Assembly (NCBI GenBank): GCA_964242415.1
Contig: CAXTAT010000067.1
Location: forward strand, 1-6,170
Length of the DNA: 6,170 bases
Direction: 5' to 3'
Source of the DNA: DASWOJ01 sp964242415
GTDB lineage: Bacteria > Pseudomonadota > Alphaproteobacteria > Acetobacterales > Acetobacteraceae
Position numbers and translations under genes: made by a program. Under the pieces are notes generated by a model. That model was not told where the DNA came from. It saw only the letters and a program-made list of their open reading frames with translations, and made no database searches. This document shows, in pieces, positions 1 to 5,721 of the stretch (position 1 is the stretch's first letter; the number at the start of each line of letters is the position of its first letter).

Positions 1-23
1 TGGGGTCTGCAGGAGAACGTCTC

Positions 24-1560
24 GTGGTCATGCCGAACCAAGCAGGGGAGACGCCAGCCGCCGTGGGCGCCGGCACGGACGGAAGCCGCAGGCCGACGGT
101 CGTGCCGGCGCCCACGGCGGCTGATCCCGAGCTGTCCGACCGCCCTGTCCGCCGCACGTTCACCGCCGCGGAGAAGCTGGGCATCCTCGTCGAAGCCGAC
201 CAGGCGGCCAGCACCGGCGTGATCGGTGCCACTGGCGCCCTCCTGCGCCGCCATGGGCTTTACTCGTCAGCCCTGAGCAAGTGGCGCCGCCAGCGCAAGG
301 CCGGGACCTTGGGCGCGCTGACGCCGGCCCGGCGGGGGCCGCAGCTGGTCCCAGCCCGCCCGCTGGCTGCGGAGCTGGCGGCCGCGCAGCGTGACAACGC
401 CCAGCTCCGGCATCGGCTGGACCGGGCCGAGGCGATCATCGCGGTCCAAAAAGAATTTGCGGACCTGCTGGGCATACCCTGGAGCCGACCGCGCCAGACA
501 GCGCGCCCTGACAGATGCGCTGGCAGGTGCGTTGCCGGCCAAGGGCGCCATTGCCGCCACCTGTGCCGCCTTCGGCCTGTCGCGCGCCAGCCTGCACCGC
601 AGCCACAAACGCCAGTTCTTGCCGCCGGCCGCTCCGCAGCCCCGCCTCAGCCCGCCAAGGGCGCTTCCAGCCGGACCGCGCCAAGCCGTGCTCGACCTGC
701 TCCGCTCGCCCCGCTTCGCCGACCTCGCCCCAGCCGAGGTCTACGCCACCCCGCTCGACGAGGGCAGCTACCACTGCTCGATTAGGACCATGTACCGCAT
801 CCTCGGCGCCAACAGCGAGGTCCGCGCCCGCCGCCAGCAACTGCGTCATCCCACCTACCAGAAGCCCGAACTGCTGGCCGAAGCGCCCAACCAAGTCTGG
901 CCCTGGGACATCACCAAGCTCATGGGCTCGGCCAAGTGGTCCTACTCCTACCTCTACGTCATCCTCGACATCCCAAGCCGCCGCGTCGTCGGGTGGCAGG
1001 TCGCCGACAGCGAAAGCGCCGCCCTGTTCAACGACACCCTTGCCAAGCACCAGGTGCCCCCCGGACAGCTCACCCTGCACGCCGCCCGTGGCGGGCCGGT
1101 GAGGGACAAGGCCACCGCGTTCCTGCTCGCCGACCGTTGCCTTCGGCAATCCATCTGCAAAGCAGCCGGCCGTACGCGGCCGGAGGCGGCGTCACCCAGT
1201 CGCACAGCCGGCCGCACACCTCCAACGACAACCCGTTCTCGGAAAGCCACTTCAAGACCCTCAAATACCAGCCGACGTTCCGGCGCCGCTTCGGATACAT
1301 CGAGGGGGCCAAAGGCGTTCTGCCAGGCATTCTTCGCCTGGTACAACCTCTACCACCACCACGCCGGCCTCGGCCTGATGACCCCAGACCAGGTCCACCC
1401 CGGACAGGCCGACGCGGTCCACGCCGCCCGCCAAGCCACCCTAGACCGCGCCTTCGCCGAACATCCCGAACGCTTCGTCAAGCAGCCGCCCAGACCACCC
1501 CAGAAACCCGTCGCCGCCTGGATCAACCCACCCCAACACCAAGCCAAACCCGCAGCCTAA
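24..1560 (+). pseudogene. IS3-family transposase, multiply frameshifted, catalytic Asp lost
   Basis: This DDE transposase would have cut and joined the IS ends. The N-terminal part (frame of 24) has a helix-turn-helix region (RRTFTAAEKLGIL, LYSSALSKWRRQR) and a heptad-rich segment (AELAAAQRDNAQLRHRLDRAEAII) before LLGIP. The frame then changes near 470-500 to that of 391, which carries the HTH_21-like DALAGALPAKG segment and the integrase core WDITKLMG (first Asp at 907-909). It changes again at about 1135-1187 to the frame holding SHSRPHTSNDNPFSESHFK (Glu at 1242-1244), and once more at about 1314, through an apparent extra G, to FFAWYNLYHHHAGLGLMTPDQVH and the stop at 1558-1560. The expected second Asp in LHADRGG is Ala (LHAARGG, codon 1084-1086). 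A GTG at 24 or ATG at 30 follows AGGAG at 11-15. The first frame change is +1, unlike the -1 slip usual for IS3, so I read it as damage. Confidence 0.85.
1135..1187 (+). other. Small insertion inside the IS3 transposase, with a palindrome
   Basis: Between the transposase segments LLAD and GVTQSHS the family normally has about one residue. Here 53 nt separate them, a net gain of about 50 nt that accounts for the frame change. The 3' part contains CCGGCCG (1166-1172), loop TACG, CGGCCGG (1177-1183), a perfect 7-bp hairpin. The origin of the inserted bases is unknown. It could be a small repeat unit or the scar of an excised element. Confidence 0.5.
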
Positions 1561-1599
1561 ACTGACCGAAAATACGTCTTATAGTCGTTGACAGGTTCC

Positions 1600-1765
1600 G
1601 GAAGGCCGACCACAGCGCCCCAGGGCACCCCCATGCACAGCTGCAGGAACGGCGGCGCGGCGAAGTGCCCCTCCTCCACCATGCGCCGTGCCAGCGCGAC
1701 ATGGCCGAGGTCGAACACCTCCAGCTCCATCCCGCCTGGCCGGGAACGCAAGCTGGCAGCCCAGC
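1600..1765 (-). pseudogene. BKACE (DUF849) fragment, truncated at both ends
   Basis: The minus strand encodes MELEVFDLGHVALARRMVEEGHF followed by QLCMGVPWGA. This matches the family pattern PE[IL]EVFDxGH...L..EG......QLCMG[VI]PWGA of beta-keto acid cleavage enzymes (DUF849, 3-keto-5-aminohexanoate cleavage type), which split beta-keto acids with acetyl-CoA. Only about 55 of roughly 280-310 residues remain. The metal-binding N-terminal half is absent: directly upstream the minus strand belongs to a different protein's stop codon at 1766. The C-terminal third is cut off by the IS3 right end; the open frame then runs on as PEPVNDYKTYFRSV, which is IS sequence. I infer one deletion on the 5' side and an IS insertion, or an IS-mediated deletion, on the 3' side. 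Confidence 0.7.
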
Positions 1766-1890
1766 TCAGCCCTCCACCAGCACGATGGGCAGGTGCCGCA
1801 AGCCGTGCGCGCCGCGGACGTAGCTGCCCTCGATGTCGGTGCTGCCGCTGGCGCCGGTGATCAGTTCGAGGTTGCGCGGAAGGGGCGGCT
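1766..1890 (-). pseudogene. C-terminal tail of a LutC/LUD-domain protein
   Basis: The minus strand reads PRNLELITGASGSTDIEG, then YVRGAHGLRHLPIVLVEG, then TGA at 1766-1768. This resembles the C-terminus of LUD-domain (LutC/YkgG) proteins, where an ITGPS[KR]TADIE motif is followed by a GxHGPxxLhVxLx ending. Such proteins belong to the LutABC lactate-utilisation iron-sulfur complex. About 37 residues remain of roughly 210-220, and nothing upstream in this frame looks like the rest of the domain. The codons still have strong G/C third positions, so the truncation looks recent. GPS has become GAS and the following residues differ from consensus, so the match rests on one motif block. It ends where the BKACE scrap begins, in a different frame. 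Confidence 0.55.
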
Positions 1891-1973
1891 TCCGGTCCTG
1901 GCGGCGCCCACGCTGAGTGGGCCATCCCGGTTTGTTCTCAGACGATGGCCAGCCTGCTACTGTTCGGGTCAGC

Positions 1974-3089
1974 ATGACGCCCTCGCCGGACACAGCTCCC
2001 GCCCAGCGCCGCATCATCCACGTCGACATGGATGCTTTCTATGCGTCCGTCGAGCAGCGCGACGACCCGGCCCTGCGCGGCGTGCCGCTTGCGGTGGGCG
2101 GCTCGCGCGAGCGCGGCGTCGTGGCCGCGGCCAGCTACGAGGCCCGGCGCTTCGGGGTGCACTCCGCCATGCCGGCCGTCACCGCCCGGCGGCGCTGCCC
2201 GGAGCTGGTGTTCGTCCGGCCGCGCTTTGATGTGTACAAGGCGGTGTCGGCACAGATTCACGCCATCTTCGCCCGCTACACCCGGATCGTTCAGCCACTG
2301 TCGCTGGACGAGGCTTACCTCGACGTCACGCAACCCTTGTTGGACCGCGGCTCGGCGACTGCCATCGCCACGGAGATACGCGTGGCCATCCGCGCCGAGA
2401 CCGGCCTGACCGCCTCGGCCGGGGTGTCCTACAACAAGCTGCTGGCCAAGCTTGCGTCCGACCACCGCAAGCCCGACGGCCTGTTCGTCATCACGCCGCG
2501 CATGGGGCCGGGCTTTGTCGAGGTGCTGCCGGTGGGCCGGTTCCACGGCATCGGCCCGAAGACGGCGGCGCAGATGAACGCGCTCGGCATCTACACCGGC
2601 CTCGACCTGCGCGGTCAGTCGCGCGCGTTCCTGGCCGGGCACTTCGGCAAGGCTGGCGACTACCTGTACGGAGTAGCGCGCGGCGTGGACGAGCGGCCGG
2701 TGCAGGCTGACCGGGTTCGCAAGTCGGTCGGCGCCGAGACGACCTTCGAGCGCGATGTCCTGCGCTGGGAGGAGGTCGAGGCGGCATTGGCGCCGGTGCT
2801 CGCCCAGGTTTGGGCGGCGTGCAGCCGGGGCGGGCATTCAGGCCGCACCGTGACGGTCAAGGTGAAGTATGCCGACTTCCAGCAGGTCACGCGCAGCCGG
2901 TCGGGCGCAGGACCCGTCCCGACACAGGCGCGGCTGGAGCAGGTCAGCCTCGACCTGCTGCGGCCGCTGTTCCCGCCGCGGCTTGGGGTGCGCCTGCTTG
3001 GGGTCACCTTGTCGAACCTCGACGCCAAGGCAGCGTCCGGCAGTCCCGCACAGGATAAGCCCACACAACTGGCGCTCGGGCTGGGGTAG
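1974..3089 (+). CDS. dinB: DNA polymerase IV (Y-family translesion polymerase)
   Basis: This 371-residue cytoplasmic polymerase copies past damaged template bases with low fidelity. The palm motif HVDMDAFYASVE puts metal ligand D18 and steric-gate Y23 where E. coli has D8 and F13. SLDEAYLD supplies catalytic D112 and E113, and SAGVSYNKLLAKLAS starts at residue 148. A helix-hairpin-helix thumb motif GIGPK begins at 192, and the little finger starts near K250 (KSVGAETTFERD). The protein ends in QLALGLG (365-371), matching the C-terminal beta-clamp-binding QLVLGL of E. coli Pol IV, so the gene is full length. The ATG at 1974 is chosen because homologues begin about 10-15 residues before IIHVDMD; the in-frame GTG at 1917 would add 19 unrelated residues. 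No clear Shine-Dalgarno precedes it. I see no alphaproteobacterial LexA box (GTTC-N7-GTTC) upstream. No imuA, imuB or dnaE2 lies in the window, so it looks like a stand-alone gene. Confidence 0.96.
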   Translation: MTPSPDTAPAQRRIIHVDMDAFYASVEQRDDPALRGVPLAVGGSRERGVVAAASYEARRFGVHSAMPAVTARRRCPELVFVRPRFDVYKAVSAQIHAIFARYTRIVQPLSLDEAYLDVTQPLLDRGSATAIATEIRVAIRAETGLTASAGVSYNKLLAKLASDHRKPDGLFVITPRMGPGFVEVLPVGRFHGIGPKTAAQMNALGIYTGLDLRGQSRAFLAGHFGKAGDYLYGVARGVDERPVQADRVRKSVGAETTFERDVLRWEEVEAALAPVLAQVWAACSRGGHSGRTVTVKVKYADFQQVTRSRSGAGPVPTQARLEQVSLDLLRPLFPPRLGVRLLGVTLSNLDAKAASGSPAQDKPTQLALGLG

Positions 3090-3092
3090 GGG

Positions 3093-3119
3093 AGGGCTGA
3101 TCCAAGAAGGGTCGGCCCT
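3093..3119 (+). terminator. Hairpin just after dinB
   Basis: AGGGCTGATCC (3093-3103), a 5-nt loop AAGAA, and GGGTCGGCCCT (3109-3119) form an 11-bp RNA stem including two G-U pairs, starting 3 nt after the dinB stop codon. No T tract follows. The position fits a transcript end for dinB in a GC-rich genome, but it could also be only a 3'-stabilising stem. Confidence 0.5.
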
Positions 3120-3545
3120 GGACCCAGGCGCCTTCCCGGCCACGCCCTCTCAGGCCAGTTATCCCCCAAGCCAGCCGCTGTCCAAGGACCTCCGACCCTG
3201 GTTGACGGTGCGACACCACAGAGACCCCTGCAGCGCGGTTAGACCAGCAACCTGCCCACCCTGCTGTTCGTCGTCCTGACGCTGACCTTCCAGCTCGCAG
3301 CAGGCGTCGCCGGGGAACCGGGCATCAGCACCAGGTGCAACCGCCGGCTTAGAGAGAGCTGGAGCGGCTGGCGGGTATCTGAACCTACCCCCATGTCTCG
3401 GCCGCGCCGTCCGGCGTGTCCGCGGCCGGGGTGGCGAGCAGGGCAGCGAGGTGCCGCAGGTCGAGCAGGCGCCCGATGACAGTGTCCGTGCGGTGTGCAC
3501 AGGGTGATTTTGCAGTGTTCGCCCGGCATCAGCGCGGCATGGTGC

Positions 3546-3579
3546 CGGGTTCCGGGGGGTGCGAGGCACGGGGAACCCG
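3546..3579. repeat. Nested inverted repeat (structured element)
   Basis: CGGGTTCC (3546-3553) pairs perfectly with GGAACCCG (3572-3579). Inside the 18-nt loop, GTGC (3559-3562) pairs with GCAC (3566-3569) around GAG, giving a hairpin within a hairpin. It is not next to a stop codon and has no T tract. It may be a structured RNA segment, a dispersed repeat or chance in GC-rich DNA. Confidence 0.4.
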
Positions 3580-3732
3580 TGCAACGCAAATCGGGGTGGA
3601 AGTGCGACGCGGCCCCGTCCCGCCGGCGCCGGGGCTTTGAAGAAAGCTTCCCCGCCATGGCGGCCTGACGCTTGCTGACAACCCATGGCTGGCGACCGTA
3701 CGGCAGCAACGCGCACATGGTGGCGCCGATCC

Positions 3733-3737
3733 AGGAG
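3733..3737 (+). promoter_or_regulatory. Ribosome binding site deciding the start at 3744
   Basis: AGGAG lies 6 nt before the ATG at 3744. The alternative in-frame starts TTG 3672 and ATG 3717 have no comparable site, so this element favours 3744. A second in-frame ATG at 3750 is also within reach. Confidence 0.65.
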
Positions 3738-3743
3738 CCGACC

Positions 3744-4229
3744 ATGATCATGCCGAACGTGCCGCTGTTCTCCGTCATCGCCGTCAGATGCGAGGGCGGT
3801 GCTGTTGGCATGGAAATCTACGCCTTCCCGTTCTCAGTGGGTTTCGTGGACGATGGGAGGTCAGTCACCGTCACGGTCAGGGCCCCGTACTGCACCAAAG
3901 CTCCTGGAGAGCTGCAGGACGTCATCCACTACGCGGAGATGCTTCATGGGGATCGCATGGCCGAAGAGGAAATCCACGCCCACTCGGCTCCATGGGTCAA
4001 GCCGCTGCCATGGTCTATCGAATACCCGGAAGGGCAGCCTATCGGCATGGGCGGCCGCACCATCAGGCTGCGCGCGCCCCGCCTGTTCGGTAGCCTGATG
4101 ATCCTGATTTCCCAGGAGGGGGCCATGGTCACGCCGCACGACGTGATGGGGCAGGCCATGGATGCGCTGGCGCTCTTCCTGAACGCGGACGGCTCAACCC
4201 CAGGGAGGGCTGCAGCCGCGGCGGCCTGA
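3744..4229 (+). CDS. Hypothetical protein, 161 residues, unrecognised
   Basis: I do not recognise this protein. It has no convincing signal peptide or membrane helix. The N-terminal half alternates hydrophobic and polar residues (MEIYAFPFSVGFVDDG, RSVTVTVRAP), suggesting beta strands. The middle is acidic and His-containing (HYAEMLHGDRMAEEEIHAHSAPW), and a second strand-like part (RTIRLRAPRLFGSLMILIS) leads to a helix (DVMGQAMDALALFLN) and an Ala-rich tail. The start is set by AGGAG at 3733-3737. The stop is embedded in a strong hairpin, which supports a real transcription unit. Codon use is less G/C-biased in third positions than in dinB or the hydrolase (AGA, GGT, GCT, GTT, AAA, CCT occur), hinting at transfer or weaker selection. 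The opposite strand over the first 70 bases or so is also open. It appears monocistronic, with gene-poor DNA upstream and a convergent hydrolase downstream. Confidence 0.65.
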   Translation: MIMPNVPLFSVIAVRCEGGAVGMEIYAFPFSVGFVDDGRSVTVTVRAPYCTKAPGELQDVIHYAEMLHGDRMAEEEIHAHSAPWVKPLPWSIEYPEGQPIGMGGRTIRLRAPRLFGSLMILISQEGAMVTPHDVMGQAMDALALFLNADGSTPGRAAAAAA

Positions 4230-4266
4230 GCGCCGGGCCGCCCTCACCCGGGGCGGCCCGGCGCTC
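4228..4266. terminator. Perfect 16-bp stem-loop between convergent genes
   Basis: GAGCGCCGGGCCGCCC (4228-4243) pairs without mismatch with GGGCGGCCCGGCGCTC (4251-4266) around a 7-nt loop. The left arm begins inside the TGA stop of the 161-residue gene. There is no T tract on either side, as is common for GC-rich genomes. The hydrolase on the other strand ends at 4426, so transcripts from both directions run into this stem. A bidirectional terminator is the likeliest reading. Confidence 0.7.
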
Positions 4267-4425
4267 CCGCTATCGACAGGCGGTGGAGTTAGCGACAGGC
4301 CGGGCCAACGGGTCCCGAGAGGGATGCAGCTATACATCGGACACGGCGTTCACGGTCAGCTTGATGCAACGAGTACGGCCGGCCTCGGCTGCGGCCTCAA
4401 CGCCGGTCGCTGGAAAGGATGACGT
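4267..4425. other. Intergenic spacer downstream of two convergent genes
   Basis: I see no gene in this stretch. On the minus strand a short open run (GVEAAAEAGRTRCIKLTVNAVSDV, then a stop near 4335) has protein-like composition but no start and no family I recognise. It may be a decayed remnant. Confidence 0.35.
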
Positions 4426-5661
4426 TCACACCAGACCTCCTGCCGCTTCGATCACCGCCGGTCCCATGGCGGCAAGGCCGGCCGCGCACCATTCGCGCGA
4501 GATGCTCTCCGACGGATGGTGGCTGACGCCGCCATGGCAGGGAATGAACATCAGCGCCGAAGGCACGACGATGCCAAGATGCTGCGCATCCTGCGGGATC
4601 GGCCCGGGCATGTCGCAATGCCGGAGTTGCGCGGCATTGGCGCCGCGCCGCAGGGCGTCGAGCAGTGGTGGCGCGAAGGGAACACGGGGATAGCCGCCGA
4701 CCCGCTCAACCTCGACCCGCACGCCGCGGCGCGCGATCAGCTCGCTGATCGCCGCGTTGAAAGCGGCTGTCATTCGTTCATTGCCGTCCGGGTCGGGGTG
4801 GCGGATGTTCCCCGCGAAGCGCACCAGGGACGGGATATTGCCGCGCGCATCGGGCTGCACCAGCAGGCGCGTGGCCGTGGCCATGCCGCCGGTACTGGTC
4901 GCAACCCGCTCCAGGGCCAGCACCAGTTCCGCGGCGGCTGCCAGCGCATCCTTCCGCCCCGCCATGGGCGAGCCAACATGTCCGTCACGGCCGGTGACGA
5001 CGACGGTCCACTGCTCGACCCCGATGCAATGGGTGACGATGCCGATGGGGATGCCGTCCTGTTCCAGGATCGGGCCCTGCTCGATATGGGCTTCGTAGTA
5101 GGCCCCGAATTTGCGCGCCATCGCCGGATCGGCGGTGCCGGCCCAGCCGATGGCGTTCAACGCATCGCCATAGGTGATCGATGGATCAAAGTTGTCAGGT
5201 GCGGCCAGCACCTCCGCCTCGTCGAGGAGGCCCATCGCCCCGCCGCTCGCCGACATGGACGGGCTAAAGCGGGAGCCTTCCTCGTTGGTCCAGTTCACCA
5301 CGGTGATCGGCGCCCTGGTGCACCGCCCCGCCTCGTGCAATGCACGCACGATTTCCAGCCCGAGCAGCACGCCGTAAGGGCCATCATACTTCCCGCCCGT
5401 CGGCACACTGTCGAGATGACTGCCGACCGCGACCGGCGCGGCATCCGGATCAGAGCCGGGGTAGGTGAGATACATGCTTCCAAGCCGATCCACAGCCATG
5501 CTGCAGCCGGCGGCCAGGGCCCAGTCGCGCAACAGCGCGCGAGCCTCCGCATCCTCTGCGGAGAGGGCCAGGCGCTTGACGCCACCATCCGGCGTCGCGC
5601 CGATACGTGCCATCTCTTTCAGGCTCTGCCACAAGCAGTCCGGCGAAAAGGAAATGCTCAT
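4426..5661 (-). CDS. M20-family Zn hydrolase (N-carbamoyl-L-amino-acid hydrolase / allantoate amidohydrolase type)
   Basis: This 411-residue cytoplasmic enzyme should hydrolyse a ureido or amide bond of a carbamoyl-amino acid, allantoate or a similar compound. The family length is about 400-420. Metal and catalytic motifs are in order: GSHLDSVPTGGKYDG (H82, D93), NEEGSRF (E127 general base, E128 metal), EAHIEQGP (H192), GRDGHVGSPMAGRKDA (dimerisation-domain motif, 224-239) and GVSHHPSE (H381). An M at 5661 follows GGAGG by 7 nt and is preferred over the ATG at 5682. The usual SGAGHDA segment before the last motif reads MPGPIPQDA (351-359), so the normally conserved His is Gln; substrate or activity may differ. 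No hydantoinase, racemase or transporter gene is visible beside it, so the substrate cannot be named. Upstream lies an IS6-type end, downstream a convergent gene and a shared hairpin. Confidence 0.93.
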   Translation of the reverse strand: MSISFSPDCLWQSLKEMARIGATPDGGVKRLALSAEDAEARALLRDWALAAGCSMAVDRLGSMYLTYPGSDPDAAPVAVGSHLDSVPTGGKYDGPYGVLLGLEIVRALHEAGRCTRAPITVVNWTNEEGSRFSPSMSASGGAMGLLDEAEVLAAPDNFDPSITYGDALNAIGWAGTADPAMARKFGAYYEAHIEQGPILEQDGIPIGIVTHCIGVEQWTVVVTGRDGHVGSPMAGRKDALAAAAELVLALERVATSTGGMATATRLLVQPDARGNIPSLVRFAGNIRHPDPDGNERMTAAFNAAISELIARRGVRVEVERVGGYPRVPFAPPLLDALRRGANAAQLRHCDMPGPIPQDAQHLGIVVPSALMFIPCHGGVSHHPSESISREWCAAGLAAMGPAVIEAAGGLV

Positions 5662-5668
5662 TCTGTGT

Positions 5669-5673
5669 CCTCC
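5669..5673 (-). promoter_or_regulatory. Ribosome binding site of the M20 hydrolase
   Basis: On the minus strand GGAGG sits 7 nt before the ATG at 5661. An upstream in-frame ATG at 5682 would place this motif inside the coding sequence, so it decides for 5661. Confidence 0.8.
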
Positions 5674-5721
5674 GCCCCGCACCTTTCAGCGATGAATACC
5701 GTTCTGGTGGGGGACCTCGGT

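Larger units (their letters stand above)
1..1600 (+). mobile_element. IS3-type insertion sequence, decayed, left end not resolved
   Basis: The element is recognised from its transposase, which fills most of the interval. The right boundary is placed near 1600: after the transposase stop comes a short tail containing gttgacaggttccg (about 1587-1600), and immediately beyond it the minus strand reads as a BKACE gene fragment. The left end should lie at or just before position 1. The first bases (tggggtctgcagg) share only a few positions with the reverse complement of the right end (cggaacctgtcaa), so I cannot confirm a terminal inverted repeat or a target duplication. The broken reading frame means it cannot move on its own, though it might still be mobilised by a related transposase if its ends are intact. 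Confidence 0.7.
3090..3743. other. Gene-poor interval between dinB and the 161-residue gene
   Basis: No reading frame here is convincing as an intact gene. Features seen are the dinB hairpin, a nested hairpin at 3546-3579, a 12-bp palindrome CCGCCATGGCGG at 3652-3663, and a short inverted pair GCCCCG/CGGGGC at about 3612-3635. On the + strand, about 3243-3310 reads as a hydrophobic run (NLPTLLFVVLTLTFQLAAG), but a TAG lies directly before it in frame and no start is available, so it may be a scrap of a membrane or exported protein. On the minus strand, about 3655-3811 has coding-like codon use (see findings). The interval could hold decayed genes. Confidence 0.5.

Noticed and set aside
446..500. 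Programmed frameshift joining OrfA and OrfB of the IS3 element at CAAAAAG
   Set aside because: The needed change is +1 rather than the usual -1, and the preceding frame stays homologous well past the A run (to LLGIP), so damage is more likely.
436..1149. 237-codon minus-strand open frame across the IS3 transposase
   Set aside because: It is antisense to the recognisable integrase core and has no motif of its own.
1930..1973. Possible LexA box or sigma-70 promoter before dinB
   Set aside because: GTTC at 1934 and 1962 are 24 nt apart, not 7. TTGTTC-N17-TGCTAC matches the consensus at only five of twelve positions.
1938..2837. Long 299-codon minus-strand open frame
   Set aside because: It lies wholly opposite dinB, which has all catalytic motifs; the minus frame is open because of GC-rich codons and has no recognisable domain.
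3243..3360. Hydrophobic stretch NLPTLLFVVLTLTFQLAAG as a signal peptide or small membrane protein
   Set aside because: An in-frame TAG lies immediately upstream and there is no start codon before the hydrophobic run.
3416..3640. Small 74-codon plus-strand open frame
   Set aside because: Its composition is Arg/Gly-rich, it has no ribosome site or motif, and it overlaps the nested hairpin.
3239..3716. Overlapping minus-strand open frames in the gene-poor interval
   Set aside because: Apart from the segment noted at 3655-3811, the translations are Pro/Arg/Cys-rich without motifs, and no family is recognisable.
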